64,000 bases of DNA from a virus, in the IMG/VR virus record IMGVR_UViG_3300022910_000005, positions 1-64,000 of that record; one strand, 5' to 3'. This document shows positions 7,196-14,016 of the stretch, in pieces. The stretch's first letter is position 1. The number at the start of each line of letters is the position of its first letter. Below the pieces are notes generated by a model. It was not told the DNA's origin, ran no database searches, and was given only the letters and a program-made list of their open reading frames with translations. A program made the translations under genes and the position numbers.

Positions 7196-7431
7196 CGTAC
7201 GACGAGTTCCAGTACCACACGCCCGCCGCGAAGGCGGGCACCCTGTTCATCCGCGCCCTGCCGGACGACGAACTGAAGCAGGCAATGGATCAAGGCACGC
7301 CTGCCTACAACAAGGTGATGGCGATGCTCGGTCCGGACACGAACCCGTTCTGGATCACCTCGCTGGCCGCCGAGACGGCCTACTTCCGAAACCTCATCAG
7401 CGAGAAAGAGTTCGACTGGAGGACCGAGTGA
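7192..7431 (+). CDS. hypothetical protein, 79 aa
   Basis: ATG 7192 overlaps the preceding stop by four bases. Mostly helical and acidic. Part of a tightly packed run of five small genes that ends at the terminator at 7777. No motif recognised. Confidence 0.6.
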   Translation: MTYDEFQYHTPAAKAGTLFIRALPDDELKQAMDQGTPAYNKVMAMLGPDTNPFWITSLAAETAYFRNLISEKEFDWRTE

Positions 7432-7598
7432 CCAACCGATTCGGGATCGACGACGAGCACCTGCCGGACCTGCGGGACGTGCAAGGCGGCCGACCGGCCC
7501 CGGAACCGTCGTTCGCCCGTCGCGTCTGGGACGCGAAGACGGACCCGTGGGCACCGCAGTACGACCCGGCGTGGGTCGGGACGGAGCCTCCGTCGTGA
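7428..7598 (+). CDS. hypothetical protein, 56 aa
   Basis: A short frame from GTG 7428, coupled to the upstream stop (GTGA) and to the next gene through GTG 7595. The product is proline- and tryptophan-rich in its C-terminal half (VWDAKTDPWAPQYDPAW). The four-base overlaps at both ends support it as a real gene. Confidence 0.55.
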   Translation: MTNRFGIDDEHLPDLRDVQGGRPAPEPSFARRVWDAKTDPWAPQYDPAWVGTEPPS

Positions 7599-7762
7599 GC
7601 GGCGAACGGCGAACGATCTACTGGTACCGGGGCGTCGCGTACGCAGCCGACGGCACCGCGCTCGGCTGGATGAGCCTGAGTGAGGCGGCGATGCTGACCG
7701 CAGCGGCCGGTGACCGGGCAGGCGACATGGCGTTCGTGCGGATCGGCCTGCCGCCTACCTGA
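7595..7762 (+). CDS. hypothetical protein, 55 aa
   Basis: GTG 7595 overlaps the previous stop. It starts with a basic, strand-forming segment (RRTIYWYRGVAY) followed by an alanine-rich helix. It is the last gene before the terminator at 7777-7810. Function unknown. Confidence 0.55.
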   Translation: MSGERRTIYWYRGVAYAADGTALGWMSLSEAAMLTAAAGDRAGDMAFVRIGLPPT

Positions 7763-7776
7763 CGGAAGTACCTGAG

Positions 7777-7810
7777 AGCCCGGCCAGCAGACTCTGCTGG
7801 CCGGGCTTTT
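7777..7810 (+). terminator. intrinsic terminator between convergent genes
   Basis: A 13-bp stem AGCCCGGCCAGCA/TGCTGGCCGGGCT with loop GACTC is followed by TTTT on the plus strand. It separates the convergent gene sets ending at 7762 (+) and 7816 (-). Confidence 0.85.
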
Positions 7811-7815
7811 CGGCG

Positions 7816-8043
7816 TCAGTCGAGGATCGTGCCGCTCCAACCGGCTCGGCGCAACTGTGCCCGCAGGTTCTTCTTCCAGCGCGCCCGGTCGCCGGGCGAG
7901 CAGGGGATCATGATGATCGGCCCGTTGTCCGGTGGGTAGACCTTGGTGTGCTTGCCGCCTTCGGCCTGGAGGCTGACCCGCCAGCCGGGTAGGGACGCCA
8001 GTTCCTTCTCCAGCGACTTGATGACCTTCTGCTCGGAACTCAT
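7816..8043 (-). CDS. HicA-like mRNA interferase fold, orphan
   Basis: A 75-residue protein. GGKHTKVYPP carries the conserved histidine of the HicA double-stranded-RNA-binding fold, followed by a strand and the helix DRARWKKNLRAQLRRAG typical of the family. HicA toxins cleave mRNA and are normally paired with HicB. No HicB-like gene is adjacent; the upstream partner is an HNH nuclease that overlaps by four bases. GAGGAAGG precedes ATG 8043. It may be a solitary phage RNA-binding member rather than a toxin. Confidence 0.65.
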   Translation of the reverse strand: MSSEQKVIKSLEKELASLPGWRVSLQAEGGKHTKVYPPDNGPIIMIPCSPGDRARWKKNLRAQLRRAGWSGTILD

Positions 8044-8513
8044 CGACCTTCCTCTCGTTCGGCCGCACGCCGTAGGCGACGTTCTGCGGCTGCTGCGGCT
8101 CTCCGGGCACGATCGGCCCGTGCCTGGCTCAGTTCGGGCGCGAGCGGAGCGCTGGGGGCCGCTGGTGACCAGTCCTTGCCGTGGCCCTTCAACGCCGCCG
8201 CCCGCCGGTTGCAGCGTCCGCGATGCTCCGGCCCGCCGTACCGGCCGTCGTCCAGGTGACCGAGGTCCCACTCCTCGCCCGGCAGGATCAACCCACCGCA
8301 GCGCCAGCAGGTGACGAGCCCGGCCAGCACTGCCGGGGCCGCCTCCACTCGCGCGGCGACATGCTTCGCGTCGTACCCGCGCTCCTGCCGAGAGCCGCGC
8401 CGCGCTTCGTACGCCTGCGCGTGCGGCTCGCACCGGTTGCCGTTAGTTGCCGGGAAAGGACATCTGGAGTTGTCCGTCACTTTCTCCGCGCAGGTCCGCT
8501 TCGCTCTTGGCAT
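8040..8513 (-). CDS. HNH endonuclease (phage type)
   Basis: A 157-residue protein. The N-terminus has a cysteine/histidine cluster ending in CEPH, then EARRGSRQERGYDAKH, a hallmark of actinophage HNH proteins. The nuclease core is CWRCGGLILPG followed by WDLGH and HRGRCNRRAA, giving the zinc-binding CxxC, the catalytic DLGH histidine and the CN motif. The tail is a basic alanine/arginine helix. Family members often sit next to the terminase and nick DNA during packaging. The start at ATG 8513 fits the usual family N-terminus although it overlaps the upstream gene by 71 bases. Confidence 0.85.
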   Translation of the reverse strand: MPRAKRTCAEKVTDNSRCPFPATNGNRCEPHAQAYEARRGSRQERGYDAKHVAARVEAAPAVLAGLVTCWRCGGLILPGEEWDLGHLDDGRYGGPEHRGRCNRRAAALKGHGKDWSPAAPSAPLAPELSQARADRARRAAAAAERRLRRAAEREEGR

Positions 8514-9006
8514 TCTTCACCGCCTTGTCCAACTGGCTCCAATTGCAATTCATGACCAGGCGGCGATTCTTCAGGATCATCCCGGAATCCCATCCGTTCT
8601 TCACCCAATGCCCGACGTACGTCATGTCGCCGTGCTGAATGACGACCCGGACGGAATCCACGGGGCCGACCCGTTCGCTGCCGACCTGTTTACGAGCAGC
8701 CTTTCCAGTGGGCGTCTCCTCGCCGGTCGGTTCCATGATCGCAACGCTCAACGGAAGCCCGGTCGACGGAGTGATGTCCTCACCGACGGCGTGCGTGATC
8801 CGAACGTTCGCGCGCATCTCGATCCCCAACGTTGCGAGACGGCGAGCGTTGGGCGGAACGATCGGAGCGTGGGCCGTCACCTCGATCGCTCGCTGCACCG
8901 GCTCCGGATGAACGATCGCAACGTACGTCGTCTTGCCCCACGTTCGACCGTCGACCGGAACGCTCTCCAACGTTGGGTCGAGGTGAGCGTTGTGATCGTC
9001 AGCCAC
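8443..9006 (-). CDS. hypothetical protein, 187 aa
   Basis: GTG 9006 overlaps the stop of the upstream gene (CGGTGGCTGA), so I start it there. The protein begins with a loop-rich region, then hydrophobic strands (TTYVAIVHP, ADVRITHA-like) and ends with a helix and a polar tail. The C-terminal part (MNCNWSQLDKAVKNAKSEADL) looks helical. No family recognised. The first 70 codons lie in the first AACGTT cluster, where the motif recurs in more than one codon phase. Confidence 0.6.
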   Translation of the reverse strand: MADDHNAHLDPTLESVPVDGRTWGKTTYVAIVHPEPVQRAIEVTAHAPIVPPNARRLATLGIEMRANVRITHAVGEDITPSTGLPLSVAIMEPTGEETPTGKAARKQVGSERVGPVDSVRVVIQHGDMTYVGHWVKNGWDSGMILKNRRLVMNCNWSQLDKAVKNAKSEADLRGESDGQLQMSFPGN

Positions 9007-9086
9007 CGCAGAGCCTCCGGAACGAATCCATCGCAACGTTGTCGGGTCGAACGTTGAACTGGACGTGGGCCGGTGCGACGAACGTT
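8803..9086. repeat. AACGTT cluster 1
   Basis: Six copies of the palindrome AACGTT lie within 284 bp (8803, 8828, 8969, 9035, 9050, 9081), with many one-base variants such as AACGCT and AGCGTT between them. They fall inside two minus-strand genes. At this GC content roughly six copies would be expected in the whole window by chance. Confidence 0.75.
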
Positions 9087-9403
9087 CGGTTGAACCGGCT
9101 GCGGCTGTCCGTCTCACGGAAGTACTCGCCGATGTCAACGAACCGGCCAGCGTTGACGGCGTAGCGATGCGGTCCAGCCCGGCCGACGCGGTGACGGGCG
9201 GCGGCGCGCGCGACGAGGATCACCGGCCCTCGGCCCGGCTCGCCGTCCGCATCGTCCTCGATCACCCACCAGGCGGACATCCCGGCCAGGGGCTTGGCTA
9301 CCGCCCAGATCCGCCCGTAGCAGTCCGTCTCGTCGCCGTTGCCGTCGATGTCACGCCACGTAATGGACTTCGGCTCGCTTGCGGGGGGTTCTCTGGTTGC
9401 CAT
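8999..9403 (-). CDS. hypothetical protein, 134 aa (leaderless)
   Basis: ATG 9403 begins seven bases after a TAGGAT -10 box, so a leaderless transcript is likely. The protein has a central strand-rich region (YGRIWAVAKPLAG, AWWVIEDDADG, RGPVILVARAAAR). An acidic patch is followed by arginine-rich segments. No family recognised. The 3' third overlaps AACGTT cluster 1. It is the first gene of the minus-strand unit that includes the HNH nuclease. Confidence 0.65.
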   Translation of the reverse strand: MATREPPASEPKSITWRDIDGNGDETDCYGRIWAVAKPLAGMSAWWVIEDDADGEPGRGPVILVARAAARHRVGRAGPHRYAVNAGRFVDIGEYFRETDSRSRFNRTFVAPAHVQFNVRPDNVAMDSFRRLCGG

Positions 9404-9410
9404 GTGTCAC

Positions 9411-9440
9411 ATCCTACTCCGGTTGACAACCGCTTGTCAC
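9411..9440 (-). promoter_or_regulatory. minus promoter with operator palindrome
   Basis: On the minus strand GTGACA (9440-9435) and TAGGAT (9416-9411) are 18 bp apart. The plus-strand reading TTGACAACCGCTTGTCA is a near-perfect inverted repeat. A TGTGACA word lies between the -10 and the ATG at 9403. Confidence 0.65.
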
Positions 9441-9536
9441 CTGTCCCTTGTGTCCGATTCGCCCGGCTATGCCCCGACAATCCCGGCCAGTGATGCAGCC
9501 CACACTTCTCGTTGGCCGAATCGGGAACAAGATCCA

Positions 9537-9625
9537 CTGTCACAGGTGTCACAGGCAACTTATTAGTTTTCTAGCAGATTTTGCCTCGCAGGGAACGAAT
9601 CTAGAGCCTGTGACACCTGTGACAC
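9537..9625 (+). repeat. 89-bp duplicated element, copy A
   Basis: The unit is bounded by CTGTCACAGGTGTCACAG on the left and its mirror GCCTGTGACACCTGTGACA on the right, which gives four TGTGACA heptamers around an AT-richer core with TTTTCTAG and AATCTAGAG. It matches 45617-45705 with only six differences. It lies in a 350-bp intergenic control region. Candidate replication origin, recombination site or regulator site. Confidence 0.8.
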
Positions 9626-9718
9626 CCCAGGTCCAGGCTGTGTCACAGCCCCCGTAACCGAACCGATGCGGCACGCGCCCTTGAATGGCCGGGCTCTGTC
9701 AAGCGGTCGGTGTGACGC

Positions 9719-9747
9719 TTGCTGTGACACCCCTCGCCGAGGACAAT
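9719..9747 (+). promoter_or_regulatory. promoter overlapped by TGTGACA sites
   Basis: TTGCTG (9719-9724) and GACAAT (9742-9747) are 17 bp apart and the ATG follows eight bases later at 9755. A TGTGACG at 9711 and a TGTGACA within the spacer suggest control by the protein that binds the 89-bp element. Confidence 0.5.
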
Positions 9748-9754
9748 TCGGCGC

Positions 9755-10045
9755 ATGAAGCAGCCGCGAGTGAATCCTCCTCGAACCCCGCTCACGTTCA
9801 CGCAGCGTGACTATGACCGTGCCGACATGGCCGGTCTGATGGTCCGCCTGGACGGCCGCCGGGCGGTCCTGGTGAACGAGGAAGGCTCCCACCACGACTA
9901 CCGGGTGGTGGGCGAACTGCGATCCAGTGCGCTGGCTGTGGTGGTGGACGTGGTGCGCGATGAGGCGTGGTGGCGGCACAAGCACCTGGCGATGCGCATG
10001 GAGCCCATCCGCTGGCCTGCCGCTGCCGTCTGGGTGGAGATGTAG
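9755..10045 (+). CDS. hypothetical protein, 96 aa
   Basis: ATG 9755 appears leaderless behind the TTGCTG/GACAAT promoter. The protein has a proline-rich N-terminus, several strands (LMVRLDGRRAVLV, SALAVVVDVV) and a tryptophan-rich end. It stands alone between the 89-bp element and convergent minus genes. Its isolated place in a control region makes a regulatory or replication-linked role possible, but no DNA-binding motif is visible. Confidence 0.6.
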   Translation: MKQPRVNPPRTPLTFTQRDYDRADMAGLMVRLDGRRAVLVNEEGSHHDYRVVGELRSSALAVVVDVVRDEAWWRHKHLAMRMEPIRWPAAAVWVEM

Positions 10046-10136
10046 GCACCCGGCCGCAGGTCGGGGGCCTGATGTCCGTAAACGGGCATACGGGCCGCCT
10101 GGATGTCCGGGAAGTGCCTGATGGTGGACATGAGGA

Positions 10137-10175
10137 GGGGCTCCGGGGAGGCATAAGCCGTCAACCCGGAGCCCC
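10137..10175. terminator. hairpin, probable bidirectional terminator
   Basis: GGGGCTCCGG and CCGGAGCCCC form a perfect 10-bp stem with a 19-base loop between the convergent genes ending at 10045 (+) and 10336 (-). There is no U-tract. The rest of the 290-bp gap shows no gene. Confidence 0.5.
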
Positions 10176-10335
10176 ACGCGGTCCGTCCTGCACCTGCCGC
10201 AACGCCTCCGCCGACCCTGCACCCGGTGGAAACGCTCGCCATGCTTGAACTGAACCGCCTGTCGAGCGTACCAGCGATGTCAAGTTCTTGGTAACGCTGC
10301 TATCGGTTCAGCCCTACCCGGCGGCCGGGGGTGGC

Positions 10336-10443
10336 TCAGCCGAGAAGTGCGTAGGCGCAGGTCAGGAAACCGAGCGCGATCCCGATGCCCAGCCCGAGGC
10401 AGAAGCCGGTCCAGAAATCCTCCGGCGTGTTCACCAGATCCAT
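10336..10443 (-). CDS. tiny membrane protein, 35 aa
   Basis: ATG 10443 overlaps the stop of the upstream gene. The product is a short polar head (MDLVNTPEDFWTGF) and one hydrophobic helix of about 20 residues ending at the C-terminus. It is the last of a four-gene overlapping run. Small single-helix proteins in phages can be holins, antiholins or exclusion proteins; nothing here decides. Confidence 0.55.
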   Translation of the reverse strand: MDLVNTPEDFWTGFCLGLGIGIALGFLTCAYALLG

Positions 10444-10613
10444 CCGAGCCAGCGGTCCATGAGGTGCCAGCCGAACCACCAGGTGGGGACGGACACGGCC
10501 GCCCCGGCCTGAAGTCCGACGTACCAGAGCGCCAGCGTCTGCCAGGTCGCCCGCCCGCCTCGGTGCACGGCGGCCCGGGGTGGCGCGATGATCTCGTCGA
10601 AGGTGCTGGTCAC
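10431..10613 (-). CDS. small membrane protein, 60 aa
   Basis: GTG 10613 overlaps the preceding TGA. A basic N-terminal third is followed by a hydrophobic stretch (LALWYVGLQAGAAVSV) and a tryptophan-rich end (WWFGW, WLGWIW), suggesting one or two membrane passes. It is translationally coupled on both sides. Function unknown. Confidence 0.55.
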   Translation of the reverse strand: MTSTFDEIIAPPRAAVHRGGRATWQTLALWYVGLQAGAAVSVPTWWFGWHLMDRWLGWIW

Positions 10614-10702
10614 AGGCCCTTCCTTCCGTTGATCAGCATGGCCAGCCCGGTCACACCGGAGCCGATCATGATCAGGACCAGCCAGATGACGTTCACGTCC
10701 AC
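10610..10702 (-). CDS. tiny membrane protein, 30 aa
   Basis: GTG 10702 lies inside the end of the previous gene, with GGAGGA seven bases upstream as ribosome site. The 30 residues are nearly all one membrane helix (VIWLVLIMIGSGVTGLAML) and a short basic tail, so the N-terminus should face outside. Very small, but the ribosome site and both overlaps support it. Confidence 0.5.
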   Translation of the reverse strand: MDVNVIWLVLIMIGSGVTGLAMLINGRKGL

Positions 10703-10968
10703 GGTCCGTCCTCCTTCAGGTTGGGCGGGGTGAGGTTCAGGTAGATGTCCGACATGCCGTTCCTGCTGGTCAGGCGCAGGGCGTCTTGGCCGTTCAGCAG
10801 CAGCCGTTCGGCGGTGTGAGCCTGCTGGAGCGCTCCGAGCGCCTCGGAGAGGGTCCACATGCGCCGGGGGCCGCCGAGCCAGCCGGTGACGCTGTGGGCG
10901 GCGGTGGCCCACAGCAGCGGCTCGGCGTCCACCTTCCGCATGACGATCACGAAATCCTTGCGCTTCAT
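10693..10968 (-). CDS. hypothetical protein, 91 aa
   Basis: ATG 10968 overlaps the stop of the large upstream gene (ATGA). A basic N-terminus (MKRKDFVIVMRKVD) is followed by helices. No family recognised. It links the 261-residue protein upstream to the three small membrane proteins downstream in one transcript. Confidence 0.6.
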   Translation of the reverse strand: MKRKDFVIVMRKVDAEPLLWATAAHSVTGWLGGPRRMWTLSEALGALQQAHTAERLLLNGQDALRLTSRNGMSDIYLNLTPPNLKEDGPWT

Positions 10969-11750
10969 GACCAGACCCGCTGGACGGACTTCAGTTCGGT
11001 CTGCCGCCCGTAGTGCTTGTGCTCGACGTGCGCGGCAACGACAGCGTTGACGGTGACCTCCTCGCCGAGTTCGACAACGTTGGCCCACGCGGCGCTGCTG
11101 GTCATCTTCAACGCTGACCCGTCGCTGGCCTCCAGGATCACCAGAACGTTCGGCTTCCGCTCGCCGTAGCGACTGGGCAGCGTTGCAACGTTCGTGACGC
11201 GACCGGCGAACGTTCCGCCCTCCCCAACGCTGCCGACGTAGGAACGTTGCGGCGTCTCGAACGCTTCGCTCAACGCTCGGTCCAGCAGGAGGCTGACGGC
11301 GTAACGTTCCTGCGTAACGTTGAGGGGCATCTGGATCGCACGCAGCGCCAGCGACAGCAGCGTCGGATCAACGTTGCGGTCGCTGCCGGAACGTACGACG
11401 GCCAGCAGGTAGGCCACATCAGGCACGCGGGCGGCCCATTCGTCGATGTCCGCGAGCCTTTCCAGTTCCTTCTTCTTGGCGTATGTCATGGGCGAGTTCT
11501 CGAATCGGATGCGCTTGCGCAGCACCTCCTTCATGCGGAATTCCGATCCGGCGAGCCGGAGGATTTCTGATCCACCGCAGCGCGGGCAGCGGTCATGGTC
11601 GATCCCCGGGCAGAATTCGTACCAGGCGTCGTTCTCGGCCTTCAGGAGGGTTTTACCGTTGACGTCGTAGGCGAGGTATTCCTGTCCGTTCATGGGCCAG
11701 CGGGGATCGTGAAGGAGGGTCGGGCTGATCGCGATGGTTGAGGTTGGCAT
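10965..11750 (-). CDS. hypothetical protein, 261 aa, zinc motif
   Basis: ATG 11750 is the only start that fits the promoter: the TAGCGT -10 ends seven bases before it, so the mRNA is leaderless. Near residue 55, CPRCGGSEILRL is half of a zinc ribbon (CxxC), with an earlier cysteine in EFCPG. The C-terminal 90 residues are strand-rich and resemble an OB-fold (VLVILEASDGSALKM, EEVTVNAVVAAHV), which could bind nucleic acid. The 3' half carries AACGTT cluster 2. Function unknown; a nucleic-acid-binding role is inference. Confidence 0.65.
   Translation of the reverse strand: MPTSTIAISPTLLHDPRWPMNGQEYLAYDVNGKTLLKAENDAWYEFCPGIDHDRCPRCGGSEILRLAGSEFRMKEVLRKRIRFENSPMTYAKKKELERLADIDEWAARVPDVAYLLAVVRSGSDRNVDPTLLSLALRAIQMPLNVTQERYAVSLLLDRALSEAFETPQRSYVGSVGEGGTFAGRVTNVATLPSRYGERKPNVLVILEASDGSALKMTSSAAWANVVELGEEVTVNAVVAAHVEHKHYGRQTELKSVQRVWS
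11076..11375. repeat. AACGTT cluster 2
   Basis: Eight AACGTT palindromes occur in 300 bp (11076, 11145, 11187, 11209, 11243, 11303, 11316, 11370), again with AACGCT and AACGTA variants between them. All are inside the 261-residue protein gene. Confidence 0.8.
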
Positions 11751-11757
11751 GGGTAGT

Positions 11758-11786
11758 ACGCTACAGAAGGGCGCTTGACTTGTCAA
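11758..11786 (-). promoter_or_regulatory. minus promoter for leaderless mRNA
   Basis: TTGACA (11786-11781) and TAGCGT (11763-11758) on the minus strand are 17 bp apart, followed by ACTACCC and ATG 11750. A second TTGACAAG copy lies further upstream at 11808-11801. Confidence 0.75.
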
Positions 11787-11816
11787 GCCCCTACCAACCG
11801 CTTGTCAACTAGAGAG

Positions 11817-11844
11817 GCCCGGCCCCCACGATCGGGAGCCGGGC
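11817..11844. terminator. GC-rich hairpin after minus gene
   Basis: GCCCGGC and GCCGGGC pair across a loop that can extend the stem. It follows the stop of the 11859 gene on the minus strand. Confidence 0.5.
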
Positions 11845-11858
11845 TGGTGGACGGTGGG

Positions 11859-12317
11859 TCAGCGGGTGACGATCGTTCCCTTCGTCGTGCCGGGGCCGTA
11901 GGCGTACACCGAGGCCGCGTAGGCGGCACCCTCGGGATGCACCTGCTGCGCGTAGTTGAAGATCCGCGCCGTCTCCAGGGCGACCTCCTTGTCCGACGTG
12001 ATGGTGACCGGCGGCGCGCTCAGGTTGTCGACCACGACCGCATAGTGGGTCGGCTTCTCGAACGGGATGTACCGGGTCGCTCGCATGGTCCCCACCGACC
12101 GGTCGTCGTCCAGCACCCGCTCCGCGTTCCGCTTCTGCCGTTCGGTGAGCGTGAGTCGCGGCGACGTTCCCCGCGCCTGGAACGCCTCCTGCCGGTACTC
12201 GTCTTCGAGCCTGCGGTGCCGGGCGGCTTCCTCAGGACCCCAGCGAGAACTCGGTCGCCTGGCGCAGTGCAGGAGGAAGGCGAAGTCGCCCATCGAGATG
12301 TTCATGTTGTGCGTCAT
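11859..12317 (-). CDS. hypothetical protein, 152 aa (leaderless)
   Basis: ATG 12317 lies eight bases after a GAGAGT -10 box. A charged, helical N-terminal half (EEAARHRRLEDEYRQEAF) is followed by an alternating strand/helix region (THYAVVVDNLSA, VALETARIFNYAQQV). No family recognised. It faces the divergent plus-strand gene at 12394 across overlapping promoters. Confidence 0.6.
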   Translation of the reverse strand: MTHNMNISMGDFAFLLHCARRPSSRWGPEEAARHRRLEDEYRQEAFQARGTSPRLTLTERQKRNAERVLDDDRSVGTMRATRYIPFEKPTHYAVVVDNLSAPPVTITSDKEVALETARIFNYAQQVHPEGAAYAASVYAYGPGTTKGTIVTR

Positions 12318-12324
12318 GGGATGT

Positions 12325-12387
12325 ACTCTCTCACAGTTGATAGCCGCTTGGCAAGGACTTGACAACTCAGGTGATCAGGAGCACGAT
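12325..12387. promoter_or_regulatory. divergent promoter pair
   Basis: Minus strand: TTGCCA (12354-12349) and GAGAGT (12330-12325), spacer 18, for ATG 12317. Plus strand: TTGACA (12359-12364) and CACGAT (12382-12387), spacer 17, for ATG 12394. Both starts are 6-8 bases past the -10, so both transcripts look leaderless. TGACAA/TTGTCA-like words overlap both -35 boxes. Confidence 0.6.
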
Positions 12388-12393
12388 CGAGTC

Positions 12394-12633
12394 ATGACGA
12401 AGCGAGAGAGGATCGTGACCATTGCGAATGAGCATGGCTGGCGCGAGACGAACTACAGCACCGCCCTGGCTCTGCAACTGGAGCGTGGGGACGAACTGCT
12501 GACGGTCGGCATTCTCCCACTGGACGGCGGCCTGGGGCCGATCAGCGTCGGCGACTCCGCGACCCAGACGTCCCGGATGCTGCGTTCCGGTCTGCCCGGC
12601 CTGCTGGCGATCGTCCGCAAGTCCCGCCCGTGA
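12394..12633 (+). CDS. small GW-motif protein, paralogue 1 (79 aa)
   Basis: First of four tandem genes whose products begin with a helix of the form R-x2-(I/L)-(V/L)-x2-A-x3-G-W (here RERIVTIANEHGWRETNY) followed by about 60 residues of strands. ATG 12394 is leaderless. Copies overlap by four bases. The family is unknown to me; sequence divergence between copies is large, so the duplication is old or fast-evolving. Confidence 0.65.
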   Translation: MTKRERIVTIANEHGWRETNYSTALALQLERGDELLTVGILPLDGGLGPISVGDSATQTSRMLRSGLPGLLAIVRKSRP

Positions 12634-12887
12634 GCCGCCGCGAGGAGATCGTCGAGTACGCCCGGCGGATGGGCTGGCGCGAGTTCCGGCGGCCGGGCGA
12701 CTCGATCCACATGCTGAACCTGAACGCCGACCAGCCGAAGCGCGTTCATCTATCCGTCCACTTCAAGATCGACAGCGGGCACATCGACCTGGCGATCGGG
12801 GCGGCCGAGAACGGCACCGTTCAGGCCATCACGGGCGGCGTCCGTGAAGTGAAGCGATTCCTACGAGAGAGGCGGCACCGCAGGTGA
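12630..12887 (+). CDS. small GW-motif protein, paralogue 2 (85 aa)
   Basis: GTG 12630 overlaps the previous stop. The N-terminus RREEIVEYARRMGWREF matches the helix-GW pattern of its neighbours. The C-terminal part (HIDLAIGAAENGTVQAITGG) aligns well with paralogue 3 (RVDFAIAFVRGVGEQRITGG), with a final basic helix in both. Function unknown. Confidence 0.65.
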   Translation: MSRREEIVEYARRMGWREFRRPGDSIHMLNLNADQPKRVHLSVHFKIDSGHIDLAIGAAENGTVQAITGGVREVKRFLRERRHRR

Positions 12888-13135
12888 GCACCAGAAGCGA
12901 ACTGCTGGACCAGGCGCTCCAGCATGGCTGGACGCAGGAGACCACGTTCGGGGACAAGGAATGGTTCCTGGAACTGGAGAAGAGCACGCCCAACGAGCGC
13001 AAGGTCCGGCTGCGGGTGGAGTTCACCGAGTCCGGCCGCGTCGACTTCGCCATCGCCTTCGTGCGCGGCGTCGGCGAGCAGCGGATCACGGGCGGCCGGA
13101 CGGCTGTCCTGCGCTACATCAAGGCCGCGAAGTGA
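12884..13135 (+). CDS. small GW-motif protein, paralogue 3 (83 aa)
   Basis: GTG 12884 overlaps the previous stop. Starts with RSELLDQALQHGWTQE and shares KRVHL/RKVRL strand and ITGG turn positions with paralogue 2, its closest relative. Probably a compact alpha-beta protein. No known family. Confidence 0.65.
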   Translation: MSTRSELLDQALQHGWTQETTFGDKEWFLELEKSTPNERKVRLRVEFTESGRVDFAIAFVRGVGEQRITGGRTAVLRYIKAAK

Positions 13136-13392
13136 ACCCCGTCGGCTCGCACGAGAACAAGATCCTGGTGGCGGCCCAGCAGTTCGGCTGGGACGTCGAG
13201 CACGAGCGCAACGGCTGGATCGTGCTGACCCGCCCGCCGGGGCCGATGATCCATCGCACGCCCCGCGACCGGATCTGCGTGCAGTTGAACGTCGGCGGCC
13301 GGTTGATGGGCGCTTTCTACGGCACGGAAGGCCAGCCGTACCAGGTGCCCAATCCGCTGATCAGCAACGTCCTGGAGATGATCGCCCGATGA
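13132..13392 (+). CDS. small GW-motif protein, paralogue 4 (86 aa)
   Basis: GTG 13132 overlaps the previous stop. NKILVAAQQFGWDVEHERNGWIVLTR keeps the helix-GW start and adds a second GW. A later RICVQLNVGGRLMGAFYG strand pair corresponds to VYFNDANGRVRAAYFQ in the more distant copy at 16002. Function unknown. Confidence 0.65.
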   Translation: MNPVGSHENKILVAAQQFGWDVEHERNGWIVLTRPPGPMIHRTPRDRICVQLNVGGRLMGAFYGTEGQPYQVPNPLISNVLEMIAR

Positions 13393-13616
13393 AGCGTCCG
13401 AGCAGGGTACGCAGTGCGTTCGGCACGCCGGTCGAGGTGGAACTGGAGTGGGAGGAGGACGGGCAGTACTCGCACTTCATCCTGGACGGCTACCGGTACC
13501 AGATGGGTCCGCGCGGCACCTGCACCACCGCGCCGAAGGGCCGCCCGAGGTACACCGTCGACTGGACGGACCTGCGGGTGGCGCTGGCGCAGACCGGCTG
13601 GGACATCGTCCGGTGA
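13389..13616 (+). CDS. small YQMGP protein, paralogue A (75 aa)
   Basis: ATG 13389 overlaps the previous stop. It is half of a second pair: both this and the next product have a strand ending in EW, then a tyrosine/lysine strand with the word YQMGP, and end with L-x2-AL-x3-GW-x-IV. The C-terminal helix-GW resembles the N-terminal helix of the preceding family, so the two groups may be permuted or fused relatives. Confidence 0.65.
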   Translation: MKRPSRVRSAFGTPVEVELEWEEDGQYSHFILDGYRYQMGPRGTCTTAPKGRPRYTVDWTDLRVALAQTGWDIVR

Positions 13617-13837
13617 GGCTGCCGGTGAAGGTCGTCAGCCGGTTCGGCCGGGTGCAGCGGCAGATCGAGTGGCAGCAGGAGGGCGGCATGTCTGTCGGCC
13701 TGCTGGACGGGAAGAAGTACCAGATGGGTCCGGGTCGTGTCGTGCGCGTCTGGAGCCTGAGCGTGGCATCCGACGTCCAGGATTACGCCTACCTGGAGAA
13801 GGCGTTGCACGACAACGGCTGGCACATCGTCGCCTGA
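13613..13837 (+). CDS. small YQMGP protein, paralogue B (74 aa)
   Basis: GTG 13613 overlaps the previous stop. RQIEWQQEGGMSVGLLDG, KKYQMGP and YLEKALHDNGWHIVA align with paralogue A. It is the last gene of the six-gene array; the terminator at 13963 follows. Function unknown. Confidence 0.65.
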   Translation: MRLPVKVVSRFGRVQRQIEWQQEGGMSVGLLDGKKYQMGPGRVVRVWSLSVASDVQDYAYLEKALHDNGWHIVA

Positions 13838-13962
13838 TTCTTCGGGTCGGCCGCCGATTCCAAGGCGGCGGCCGGTCCCTGTGGTCGCGTCAACCTCACC
13901 GCCCTGATTCCAATAGGGGAGCCCGGAAGGATGGCAGGAAGTCTGCCAGCGCGAAGGAGTAG

Positions 13963-14004
13963 AGCCCGGCCAGGTGCGCGCCAATGCCCTGGCCGGGCTC
14001 CTCT
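13963..14004 (+). terminator. terminator after the paralogue array
   Basis: AGCCCGGCCAGG/CCTGGCCGGGCT stem with a 13-base loop, followed by CCTCT. The 13838-13962 part of the gap shows no supported gene. Confidence 0.7.
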
Positions 14005-14016
14005 GCATCCAGTGAG

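Noticed and set aside
9537-9625. CRISPR-like array
   Set aside because: There are only two distant copies of the unit and the internal repeats are paired heptamers, without regularly spaced repeats and spacers or cas genes.
13838-13962. Short frames in the gap after the paralogue array (for example from ATG 13931)
   Set aside because: The frame would read through the terminator stem and ends by chance near the next promoter.
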